DNA of 64,000 nucleotides from DASSUW01 sp963759375 (GTDB lineage: Bacteria > Actinomycetota > Thermoleophilia > Solirubrobacterales > Solirubrobacteraceae), in the NCBI GenBank assembly GCA_963759375.1, contig CAVWYY010000003.1, positions 558,001 through 622,000 on the forward strand. Reading direction: 5' to 3'. Below the pieces are notes generated by a model. It searched no databases. It was not told the DNA's origin and worked only from the letters and a program-made list of their open reading frames with translations. Position numbers and translations under genes: made by a program. Numbering within the stretch: the stretch's first letter is position 1; each line of letters opens with the position of its first letter. Below are positions 54,313 to 61,969 of this stretch, in pieces.

Positions 54313-55560
54313 GTGGCACAAGTGCTGGACATCGAGCAGGCCATCCTGCTCCTCGAGGTCGAACCGCCGTTCGGGAAGCGCGACATTCAGCTCGCGCGAA
54401 GGCGGCTGGCCAAGCTCTGGCATCCCGACATCGCGCCTCCGGGGCGGCAGCTCGAGCACGAGCGCCACCTGAAGGCGATCAACGAGGCGGCCGATACGCT
54501 CGAGCAGCTCGCCGAGGAGTCGCGCGGCGGCAAGGTCACGCGCAACGCGGTGAAGGTCAGCGCCGCAGCGGCCCGCAAGCGCCGGGCCGAGGAGGGGCAG
54601 CGCGCCTACGAGGAAGAACAGCGGCAACGCGCCAGCGATGCCGACCGCGCCAAGCACGACCCGTTCGGCTCCCGCGTGCCGGACCACTCGGTGGTCCACC
54701 GGTACGCGCGGTGCCTCTCGTACCCCGAGTGGGGTGTCGGCACCGTCAACGGCATCTACTTCACCGGCGGCGGCGACGACATCCAGCAGTGGGCGCGGGT
54801 GAGCTTCCACCTGGGCGTCCGCACGGTCCCGGCCGGATCGCTGCAGTTCGTCGACTTCTCGAAGCCGGATCCCGGCGCCGAGCGCGTCGAGCGCTTCATG
54901 ACCGCGGCCAAGCACGCCCTCGCGGAGGGCGACTTCGCGCTCGCGGCACGCCGGCTGGTCTACGCGCGCGACGCCGAGCCGCGCAACACGGCCGTGCTGC
55001 GGCTGATGACGCTGGCGTTCTGGCAGGCCGGCGACTTCTCGGCCGCCGCCCGCGCGGCGCGCGACTGGATGCGCGCGGAGGGCGACCGCCCGGCGCCGTT
55101 CCGGTATGCGGCTCGCATCTACGAGGACATGGGCTCGCTGTCGCAGGCCGTCGAGGCCGCGGCCAAGGAGGTCGAGCTCGCCCCCGGCGACGCGACCGCC
55201 TGGGAGCGGCTGGGCCGGCTGCGCCTGCGGATGTTCGATCGCGCAGGCGCGCGCGAGGCGCTCGAGCGCGCGCGCGAGGTGGGCGCCAGCGAGCAGGGCC
55301 TGCTCGACCTCGCGACGGTCTGCCATCTGGCCGGTGACCTCGGCGGCGAGGTCACCGCCTGCGAGCAGGCGACGGTGCTCGCCCCCGAGTCACCCGAGGC
55401 CTGGTCGCGCTACGCCCACGCCCTCGCGCGCACCGATCGGGTCACCGACTGCCTGGCCGCATGCGAGCGGGCGCTCTCGCTGGCGGACGACGAGGAGGTC
55501 CGCGACCTCCGCGAGCACGTGCTGGCGATGGCGCCGCGCGAGCTCACCGAGGCCGCCTAG
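54313..55560 (+). CDS. J-domain and TPR-repeat protein
   Basis: 415 residues from a GTG at 54313. Residues ~1-65 are a J-like domain with the HPD motif intact (KLWHPDIAPPG), so it could stimulate a DnaK ATPase. A charged helix follows (~75-110). A small beta-rich part (YPEWGVGTVNGIYFTGGG, RTVPAGSLQFVDF) spans ~130-180. The rest to the end is about six TPR units. No TM or signal, so it is a cytoplasmic co-chaperone-like scaffold. It is the first gene after the micro-ORF array, 152 bp beyond it. It shares CTAG as stop with the convergent permease. Confidence 0.75.
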   Translation: MAQVLDIEQAILLLEVEPPFGKRDIQLARRRLAKLWHPDIAPPGRQLEHERHLKAINEAADTLEQLAEESRGGKVTRNAVKVSAAAARKRRAEEGQRAYEEEQRQRASDADRAKHDPFGSRVPDHSVVHRYARCLSYPEWGVGTVNGIYFTGGGDDIQQWARVSFHLGVRTVPAGSLQFVDFSKPDPGAERVERFMTAAKHALAEGDFALAARRLVYARDAEPRNTAVLRLMTLAFWQAGDFSAAARAARDWMRAEGDRPAPFRYAARIYEDMGSLSQAVEAAAKEVELAPGDATAWERLGRLRLRMFDRAGAREALERAREVGASEQGLLDLATVCHLAGDLGGEVTACEQATVLAPESPEAWSRYAHALARTDRVTDCLAACERALSLADDEEVRDLREHVLAMAPRELTEAA

Positions 55561-56345
55561 ACCGCCTGCTCCTCGAGCCCGCGGACGCGCTTCACCTGCC
55601 CGACGGCGGTCCGCTTGCTCTCGCGGATCTCGAGCCGGCGCGAAAGCCTGGAGAGCAGCAGGTTCACGATGATGAACAGCGCCCCGATGAGGAGGAACAC
55701 CTGCAGCACGGGCGCCTGGACGCCGCCGAAGAAGTTCGAGCTGGTGACGATCCGCCCGTGGCGCATGACTTCCTGGATGGCCACGATGCTGACGAGCGTC
55801 GTGTCCTTGTTGAGCGTGATCAGCTGGGACACGGTCGCGGGCACCATTCGCCGCAGGCCCTGTGGCAGCACCACGTGGCGCATCGACTGGCGGTAGCTCA
55901 TGCCGAGCGCGCGGGCCGCCTCGTTCTGCCCGCGGTCGAGCGAGAGGATGCCCGCCCGCATGATCTCGGCCAGCACCGCCGAGTTGTAGAGGACGAGGCC
56001 GAGGATCGCCGCCAGCACGCGTCCGGACTGCAGGCCCTCGGGGAACCAGGACGGGATCGCGTCCTCGTACGCGTCCGGCCAGGCGCCGGGGATCGTCAGC
56101 GCCAGGTAGAGGATGATGAAGATCAGCGGCAGGTTGCGCCAGACATCCACCCACGCGCTGGCGGCGACGCTGACCGGCGTCCAGCGCGAGAGCCGCGCCA
56201 GCGCCAGGGCGAGCCCGGCGATCAGCGACAACACCATCGCGACGACCGCGATCTCGAGGTTGACCAGGAAGCCCTCGAGGATGAACCGGAGGTTGTTCCC
56301 GGTGACCACCCACTCCCAGTTGTCGCCGTCGAACAGGTAGCTCAT
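55557..56345 (-). CDS. Polar amino acid ABC importer permease (second)
   Basis: 262 residues with five TMs and the EAA loop NEAARALGMSYRQSMRHVVLPQGLR that docks to the ATPase. It belongs to the HisM/GltK family (importers of glutamate, glutamine and related). The ATG at 56345 overlaps the first permease stop by 4 bp (ATGA). The C-terminal ~25 residues after the last TM are basic. It forms the membrane channel with the permease at 56342. Confidence 0.9.
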   Translation of the reverse strand: MSYLFDGDNWEWVVTGNNLRFILEGFLVNLEIAVVAMVLSLIAGLALALARLSRWTPVSVAASAWVDVWRNLPLIFIILYLALTIPGAWPDAYEDAIPSWFPEGLQSGRVLAAILGLVLYNSAVLAEIMRAGILSLDRGQNEAARALGMSYRQSMRHVVLPQGLRRMVPATVSQLITLNKDTTLVSIVAIQEVMRHGRIVTSSNFFGGVQAPVLQVFLLIGALFIIVNLLLSRLSRRLEIRESKRTAVGQVKRVRGLEEQAV

Positions 56346-57004
56346 CGGTGGATCGCGTAGCGGCGTTCGAGCACGCGGACGGCGTAGGTGGCGGCGCCGG
56401 TGAGGATCAGGTAGCCGACCGCCGCCCAGAAGAACGACTCGCTGTAGTCGAAGCCGCGCGCGCCGACGGTGCGGGCGGTCTTGAGCAGGTCGTCGAGGGC
56501 GAGCAGCGAGACGCCGATGATCGCCGAGTTCTTGATCATCGCGATGATCAGCGAGCCGAGCGGCGAGATCACCGTCCGGAACGCCTGGGGGAACACGACG
56601 CGGCGCAGGGTCTGCGGATACGTGTACCCGAGCGACAGCGCCGCCTCGATCTGGCCCTTGCTGACCGAGAAGACGCCGGAGCGGAGCGCCTCGGCCACGT
56701 ACGCCGCCGTGTAGAGACCAAGGCTGGCGATGCCCGCCTCCCACGGCCCGATATCCAGCCCGGCGCGCCGGAACCCCGCGAACGAGATGAACAGCAGGAC
56801 CAGCAGCGGCACGTTACGGAACGTCTCGACGTAGATGCCGCCGAGCCGTTGCAGCCACGGGTTCGGCGCGATCCGCAGGGCGGCCACCAGCGTCCCCACC
56901 ACCATCGCGATCGCGAATGCGGACACGACGATGCGGATGGTCACCCAGAACCCCGCGACGAACTCGTCGAAGTTGTCGGTGAGGACGCTGATGTAGTCGC
57001 TCAT
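56342..57004 (-). CDS. Polar amino acid ABC importer permease (first)
   Basis: 220 residues, five TMs, with the EAA loop IEAALSLGYTYPQTLRRVVFPQAFR. Same HisM-type family as its partner at 55557, so the channel is a heterodimer, as in GluC/GluD of Corynebacterium. Starts at the ATG at 57004, four bases after the end of the binding-protein gene, and overlaps the next permease by 4 bp. Confidence 0.9.
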   Translation of the reverse strand: MSDYISVLTDNFDEFVAGFWVTIRIVVSAFAIAMVVGTLVAALRIAPNPWLQRLGGIYVETFRNVPLLVLLFISFAGFRRAGLDIGPWEAGIASLGLYTAAYVAEALRSGVFSVSKGQIEAALSLGYTYPQTLRRVVFPQAFRTVISPLGSLIIAMIKNSAIIGVSLLALDDLLKTARTVGARGFDYSESFFWAAVGYLILTGAATYAVRVLERRYAIHR

Positions 57005-57008
57005 GCGC

Positions 57009-57905
57009 TCATGAGGTCGCCTTGATCGCCTCCTCGAGCGTCATCGTCGGCGGATCCTGCTGCTCGTCCGTGTATTGGCCGATCCACTTCTCGTAGGCCT
57101 CGGCCCAGCCGCCGTCGGTCTTGTACTCCTCCAGGACGCCGTCGACGAACTCCTTGAACTCCGCGTCGCCGTCCTTCATGCCGGCGCCGTAGGGCTCGGT
57201 GGTCAGCGGATCGCCCTCGGTGAGCTTGAGGGTGTCGTCCTGGATGATCATGCCGGTGAGGATCACGTCGTCGGTCGACACCGCGTCGACCGCCCCGTTC
57301 TGCACGAGCTCGAGGCACTCCGAGTAGGAGTCGACGAGCCGCCGGTCGGCGTCCGGCGCCTGCTTCTTGAGCGTCTCCTCGTAGGTCGAGCCGAGGGCTG
57401 TGCAGACCTTCTTGCCCGCCAGCGAGTCGACGCCCGTGATGTCCGAGTCCTGCGGCACCAGGATGCGGCCGCGCGCGATGTAGTACGGCTCGGAGAAGTC
57501 GATCTCCTGGTCGCGCTCGGCGTTGATCGTCATCGTCGAGAGCACGAGGTCGACCGTCCCGTCCTGCAGGAACGGAATCCGGTTATCGGAGATCGCCTCG
57601 ATGTAGTTCGGCTTCACGCCGAGCTTGTCCGCGATGGCCCGCCCGAGGTCGACGTCGAATCCCTCGATCTCGCCGTTCTGCGGGTTCTTGAACCCGAACG
57701 GCGGCACGTCGTACTTGACGCCGATCTTGATCTCGCCGGCCTTCTGGATCTTCCCCATCGTGGTGTTCGCGGGGAACTGCTCGACGCTCGCGGCCTCCTC
57801 GGAGCCGCCACCTCCGGCCGGCTCCTCGTCGTCGCCGCACGCCGCAATCGTCAGTCCGAGCACGAGTACGAGCACGAGAAGCATTGCCCAGCGTCTCGTC
57901 TTCAT
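57009..57905 (-). CDS. Amino acid-binding lipoprotein of the importer (GluB-like)
   Basis: 298 residues. LGLTIAACGDD gives a lipobox with the lipid-carrying Cys near residue 23, then a Gly/Glu linker and a family 3 solute-binding protein (IKIGVKYDVPPFGFKN, GEIEGFDVDLGRAIADKL, DFSEPYYIARGRILV). KKVCTALGSTYEETLKKQAP and the acidic DxVxxD pocket fit glutamate/glutamine binders. It sits between the ATPase and permease genes, so it delivers substrate to this importer. Exact ligand is inferred. Confidence 0.9.
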   Translation of the reverse strand: MKTRRWAMLLVLVLVLGLTIAACGDDEEPAGGGGSEEAASVEQFPANTTMGKIQKAGEIKIGVKYDVPPFGFKNPQNGEIEGFDVDLGRAIADKLGVKPNYIEAISDNRIPFLQDGTVDLVLSTMTINAERDQEIDFSEPYYIARGRILVPQDSDITGVDSLAGKKVCTALGSTYEETLKKQAPDADRRLVDSYSECLELVQNGAVDAVSTDDVILTGMIIQDDTLKLTEGDPLTTEPYGAGMKDGDAEFKEFVDGVLEEYKTDGGWAEAYEKWIGQYTDEQQDPPTMTLEEAIKATS

Positions 57906-57919
57906 TCCCGCCTCCTCCC

Positions 57920-58681
57920 CTAGTGGTGGATGATCTTGTCCACGAAGTCGCGCGCCCGTTCGCTCTTGGCGGCGGCGAAGAACTCCGCCGGTGGCGCCTG
58001 TTCGACGATCTGGCCGTCGTCGATGAACACGATCCGGTCGCCGACCTCGCGCGCGAACCCCATCTCGTGCGTCACGACCGCCATCGTCATGCCGTCGCGA
58101 GCGAGGTCGCGCATGACGTCGAGCACCTCCCGGATCATCTCCGGGTCGAGCGCCGACGTCGGTTCGTCGAAGAGCATCAGCTTGGGCTCCATCGCGAGGG
58201 CCCGGGCGATCGCCACGCGTTGCTGCTGGCCGCCCGAAAGGTCCGCCGGGAAAGCGTCCGCCTTCTCGGTCAGCCCCACGCGCTGGAGCAGTGCCTCCGC
58301 CTTCGCCCGCGCGTCCGCCTTGCTCAGACGCTGCACTTGTACCGGCGCCATCGTCAGGTTCTGCATGACGGTCTTGTGGGCGAAGAGGTTGAACTGCTGG
58401 AACACCATCCCGATCTCCGCGCGGATGCGGTTGACGTCCTTCCCCGCACGGGCGATCGAGGCGCCGTCGAACCGCACGTCGCCCTCGTCGATACCCTCGA
58501 GCCCGTTGATGCAGCGGAGCATCGTCGACTTCCCGGAGCCCGACGGACCGGCGATCACCACGACCTCGCCGCGGTCGATCGTCAGATCGATGCCGTCCAG
58601 CACCAGGTTGTCGCCGAAGCTCTTGCGCACGCGCTCGAGTACGACGAGATGTGCCTGCCCCGAGCTCATCTCCCCACCCAT
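57920..58681 (-). CDS. Amino acid ABC importer ATP-binding protein (GluA/GlnQ-like)
   Basis: 253 residues. Walker A AGPSGSGKST, Q-loop VFQQFNLF, signature LSGGQQQRV, Walker B LMLFDEPTSALDP, H-loop VVTHEMGFA: all motifs of the polar amino acid ATPase group. First gene of the four-gene importer operon (ATPase, binding protein, two permeases). An in-frame ATG at 58669 would shorten it by four residues and may be the better start. Promoter should lie in the 75-bp gap shared with divergent nucS. Confidence 0.92.
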   Translation of the reverse strand: MGGEMSSGQAHLVVLERVRKSFGDNLVLDGIDLTIDRGEVVVIAGPSGSGKSTMLRCINGLEGIDEGDVRFDGASIARAGKDVNRIRAEIGMVFQQFNLFAHKTVMQNLTMAPVQVQRLSKADARAKAEALLQRVGLTEKADAFPADLSGGQQQRVAIARALAMEPKLMLFDEPTSALDPEMIREVLDVMRDLARDGMTMAVVTHEMGFAREVGDRIVFIDDGQIVEQAPPAEFFAAAKSERARDFVDKIIHH

Positions 58682-58756
58682 GACGCTACAGGGCGATCAG
58701 GCGATTGATCCATTCTCGACGCACTGTCCGGTACGGCGACTACGGTGGCGCCTCCG

Positions 58757-59425
58757 ATGCGGCTGATCGTCGCCCGCTGCTCCGTCGAGTACTCCGGCCG
58801 CCTGTCGGCGCGCCTGCCGGAGGCGCTGCGGCTGGTGATGCTCAAGGCCGACGGCTCGGTGCTCGTGCACGCCGACGCCGGCGGCTACAAGCCGCTGAAC
58901 TGGATGACGCCGCCGACGGTCATCGAGGAGGAGGACGGCCGGATCGTCGTCCGCAAGCTCAAGGGCGAGGACCGGCTGGACATCGTGCTCGCCGAGGTGC
59001 TGAGCGACGTCACGCACGCCATGGACTTCGACGCGGCCCAGCTGGAGAAGGACGGCGTCGAGGCGCACCTGCAGGAGCTGCTGGCCGACGCGCCGGTCTG
59101 GTGCGGCGAGGGCTTCCGCCTCGTTCGCCGCGAGTGGCCGACCGACATCGGACCGGTCGATCTCATGTGCCGCGACGACGACGACGGCTGGGTGGCGGTG
59201 GAGATCAAGCGCGTCGGGACGATCGACGCGGTCGAGCAGCTCTCGCGCTACCTGGAGCGGATCCGGCTCGACCCGGCGATGGCTGACTGCCGCGGCGTGC
59301 TCGCCGCCCAGACGGTCAAGCCGCAGGCCCGCGTCCTCGCCGAGTCCCGCGGGATCGGCTGGGTCGAGGTCGACATCGCCGAGCTGCGCGGCGAGCGCGA
59401 GCCCGCGCTGACGCTGTTCGGATGA
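58757..59425 (+). CDS. nucS: Mismatch-specific endonuclease NucS/EndoMS
   Basis: 222 residues. NucS makes double-strand cuts at DNA mismatches and gives actinobacteria and some archaea mismatch repair without MutS/MutL. The N-terminal domain begins MRLIVARCSVEYSGRL; the C-terminal nuclease has GPVDLMCRDDDDGWVAVEIKR with Asp, Glu and Lys of the PD-ExK site, plus QLSRYLERI. The C-terminal ALTLF resembles the clamp-binding tail. The ATG at 58757 is preferred over the GTG at 58745. Its TGA overlaps the next start by 4 bp. Confidence 0.94.
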   Translation: MRLIVARCSVEYSGRLSARLPEALRLVMLKADGSVLVHADAGGYKPLNWMTPPTVIEEEDGRIVVRKLKGEDRLDIVLAEVLSDVTHAMDFDAAQLEKDGVEAHLQELLADAPVWCGEGFRLVRREWPTDIGPVDLMCRDDDDGWVAVEIKRVGTIDAVEQLSRYLERIRLDPAMADCRGVLAAQTVKPQARVLAESRGIGWVEVDIAELRGEREPALTLFG

Positions 59426-60175
59426 GCGCGGCCGTCCGCGCCGAGGCCCGAGGGCGAAGTCCTCGTCGTCACGATCGCCCGGCCGGAGGCGCGCAACGCC
59501 GTCAATCTCGCGGTCGCCGAGGGCATCGCGGCGGCGCTCGACCGGCTCGACGGCGAGGACGGTCTGCGGGCGGGCGTGCTCACCGGCGACGGCGGCACGT
59601 TCTGCGCGGGCATGGACCTGAAGGCGTTCGTGGCCGGCGAGCGGTCGCATGTGGAGGGCCGCGGCTTCGCGGGCATCGTCCAGGGCCCGCCGCGCAAGCC
59701 GCTGATCGCCGCGGTCGAGGGCTGGGCGCTGGCCGGCGGCTTCGAGGTCGCGCTGGCCTGCGATCTGATCGTCGCCGCGCGCGACGCCCGCTTCGGCATC
59801 CCCGAGGTCAAGCGCGGCCTCGTGGCCGCGGGCGGCGCGCTGATCCGCCTGCCGCGCCGGATCCCGTACCACCTGGCGATGGAGCTGGCCCTGACCGGCG
59901 ACCCGATCTCCGCCGAGCGCGCCGCCGATCTCGGCATCGTGTCGCGCCTGACGGAGCCGGGCGAGGCGCTGGCCGCGGCGCTCCAGCTCGCGCGGACGAT
60001 CGCCGCCAACGGCCCGCTGGCGGTCGACGCCACGAAGCGCCTGCTCGTCGCCGACGAGGGCGACGCCTGGGAGCGCCAGGCCGAGATCGTCGCCCCGGTG
60101 TTCGCGTCCGAGGACGCCCGCGAGGGCTCGGTGGCGTTCGCCGAGAAGCGCCCGCCGGTCTGGCGCGGACGCTAG
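59422..60175 (+). CDS. Enoyl-CoA hydratase/isomerase, one frameshift near the start
   Basis: About 250 residues when one extra G near 59445 is passed over. The start MSAAVRAE couples to the nucS stop (ATGA). The shifted frame then gives EVLVVTIARPEARNAVN, the normal family N-terminus. GGTFCAGMDLKAF and EGWALAGGFEVALACDL form the oxyanion-hole regions of the crotonase fold, and FGIPEVKRGL follows. Without the shift only the part from 59576 would be made. It adds water to enoyl-CoA or isomerises it in fatty acid metabolism. Its stop shares CTAG with the convergent yjbQ. Confidence 0.83.
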
Positions 60176-60594
60176 CCCTCGCCGAACAGCGTCACGACGA
60201 GCGAGCGCGCGCCGCCGCGCTCGCGGTGCTCGCACAGGTAGACGCCCTGCCAGGTGCCGAGCGCGAAGCGGCCGCCGGCGACCGGCAGCGACAGCGACGG
60301 TCCGAGCAGCGAGGCCTTGATGTGCGCCGGCATGTCGTCCGGGCCCTCGATCGTGTGTGTCCAGTACGGCGCGTCCTCGGGCACCGCGTCGTCGAACCAC
60401 GCCTCGAAGTCGTCGCGGACGTCCGGCGAGGCGTTCTCGTTGAGCGTCAGCGACGCCGAGGTGTGGCGGATGAACAGGTGCGCGAGGCCGACCCGCAGCT
60501 CGCGCAGCTCGGGCACCGCGGACTCGACCTCGCCGGTGACGAGGTGGAACCCGCGCGGCCGCGGCCGCAGGGTGATCTCCCGCTGGACCCACAT
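60172..60594 (-). CDS. YjbQ-family protein (secondary thiamine-phosphate synthase type)
   Basis: 140 residues of the UPF0047/YjbQ family, small beta-barrel trimers reported to have weak thiamine-phosphate synthase activity. LAHLFIRHTSASLTLNENA, HIKASLLGPSLSLPV and GTWQGVYLCEHR are the three diagnostic stretches, with the conserved His and Glu that form a metal or phosphate site. The ATG at 60594 lies 12 bp from a long fold-back element. True role in this organism unknown. Confidence 0.9.
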   Translation of the reverse strand: MWVQREITLRPRPRGFHLVTGEVESAVPELRELRVGLAHLFIRHTSASLTLNENASPDVRDDFEAWFDDAVPEDAPYWTHTIEGPDDMPAHIKASLLGPSLSLPVAGGRFALGTWQGVYLCEHRERGGARSLVVTLFGEG

Positions 60595-60605
60595 CGCGCC
60601 GAAGG

Positions 60606-60771
60606 CTAGTACCGGCGTCCGAAAGTACGCACGGTTCCGGCGACCGCCGATCACCGGCTGACCGCACCCGTGACCGGTCTTGTGCCACCGGCACACTTCC
60701 GGATCACCGTGCGACGTCAGCCGGCGCCGGCGCCACCGGCGACCGCACGTACCTCCGGACGCCGGTACTAG
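60606..60771. repeat. 166-bp imperfect inverted repeat, MITE-like
   Basis: The ends form a 16-bp perfect inverted repeat (CTAGTACCGGCGTCCG and its complement at 60756-60771). Pairing continues inward with mismatches, for example GTACG with CGTAC, and the centre also pairs (CCGG...GTGCC-ACC-GGCAC...CCGG). The whole region can fold back into one long hairpin. No ORF. Its right end contains the TAG stop of the ATL gene and its left end lies 12 bp from the yjbQ start. Confidence 0.7.
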
Positions 60772-61037
60772 TCGGGCAGCCGCGCGACGCGCATGTCGAC
60801 CCGCTGGCCGCGGAACGGGACGCCCTCGGCCTCGAGCAGCTTGCGCTGGCGGTCGCCCTTGGCCAGCGAGCCGTCGGCGCGCACGATCCGCCACCACGGC
60901 ACGGTCGGGTCGTCGCAGCCGAACAGCACCGTGCCGGCGAACCGCGGCGCCCCCGGCGACACGTCTCCGTAGGCGCGCACGAACCCCTCCGGGGTCGCGC
61001 GGACGCGGGCGAGCACCTGCCGGGCACGTGGGGTCAC
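60768..61037 (-). CDS. Alkyltransferase-like (ATL/MGMT-family) protein
   Basis: About 89 residues from a GTG at 61037. ATL proteins keep the DNA-binding fold of O6-alkylguanine transferases but lack the reactive Cys; they flag bulky alkyl lesions for excision repair. VRAYGDVSPGAPRF, VPWWRIVRADGSL and LLEAEGVPFRG are conserved, and the site that reads PCHR in MGMT is PWWR here, so no alkyl transfer is possible. An ATG at 61070 would extend it into the divergent DUF1028 gene. The stop lies inside the fold-back element. Confidence 0.8.
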   Translation of the reverse strand: MTPRARQVLARVRATPEGFVRAYGDVSPGAPRFAGTVLFGCDDPTVPWWRIVRADGSLAKGDRQRKLLEAEGVPFRGQRVDMRVARLPD

Positions 61038-61054
61038 GCGGATATCCTCGCGCG

Positions 61055-61939
61055 ATGCGCCACGGGACATACTCGATCGTCGCTCTCGACCCCGCCACCG
61101 GCGAGCTCGGCGCGGCCGTCCAGTCGCACTGGTTCTCCGTCGGGTCGCTCTGCACGTGGGCGCGGCCGGGCACCGGCGCAGTCGCCACGCAGTCGGTCGT
61201 CGAGCCCGCGTTCGGCCCGCATGCGCTCGACCGCATGCAGGACGGGGCGAGCGCGCAGGACGCGCTGGCCGAGCTGATCGCCGCCGACCCGCTGGGCGCC
61301 GTACGGCAGGTCGCGGTGGTCGACGCCGAGGGCGGCGTCGCCGTCCACACCGGCACGCAGTGCATCCCGTGCGCGGGCGACGCGACCGGGACCCACTGGA
61401 GCTGCCAGGCGAACATGATGGCCCGCGACACCGTGCCGCAGGCCATGTCGGCGGCGTTCGAGCACGCCGAGGGCGACCTCGCCGACCGGCTGCTGGCCGC
61501 GCTCCGGGCCGCCGAGGGTGAGGGCGGCGACGTCCGCGGCCGCCAGTCCGCCGCGCTGCTCGTCGTGCCCGCGGAGGGCGAGCCATGGCAGACCCGCGTC
61601 GACCTCCGGGTGGAGGACCATCGCGACCCGATCGAGGAGATCGCCCGCCTGCTCGGCCTCCAGCGCGCCTACGAGCTGGCCGGCCAGGCGGACGAGCTGA
61701 TGGCCGCCGACCAGCCGGTCGAGGCCGGCGCGCTGTACCGCCGCGCCGCCGAGCTCGCGCCCGGCTCCGACGAGCTGCTGTTCTGGGCCGGCCTCGCGCT
61801 CGCCCACGCCGGCGACTTCGAGGCCGGCGTCGACGCCGTGCGCCGCGCGATCGCCGTCCACGCCGGCTGGGCGACGCTGCTCGAGCGGCTGTCGCCCGAC
61901 TTCGCTCCCGCGGGAGAGCAGGTCCGCGCCGCGCTCTGA
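61055..61939 (+). CDS. DUF1028 protein with C-terminal TPR
   Basis: 294 residues. The first ~220 form a DUF1028 domain of the Ntn-hydrolase-like superfamily: HGTYSIVALDPATGELGAAVQSHWFSVGS, ATQSVVEPAFGPHALD, GDATGTHWSCQANMM and DLRVEDHRDPIEEIARLL are conserved. The family lacks a proven reaction. The last ~70 residues add two TPR-like helical pairs (ADQPVEAGALYRRAAELAP, GDFEAGVDAVRRAI), a fusion seen elsewhere. The ATG at 61055 faces the ATL gene across 17 bp. Confidence 0.85.
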   Translation: MRHGTYSIVALDPATGELGAAVQSHWFSVGSLCTWARPGTGAVATQSVVEPAFGPHALDRMQDGASAQDALAELIAADPLGAVRQVAVVDAEGGVAVHTGTQCIPCAGDATGTHWSCQANMMARDTVPQAMSAAFEHAEGDLADRLLAALRAAEGEGGDVRGRQSAALLVVPAEGEPWQTRVDLRVEDHRDPIEEIARLLGLQRAYELAGQADELMAADQPVEAGALYRRAAELAPGSDELLFWAGLALAHAGDFEAGVDAVRRAIAVHAGWATLLERLSPDFAPAGEQVRAAL

Positions 61940-61969
61940 GTACACGCAGCCGTAAGTCCGGCTACGTGA

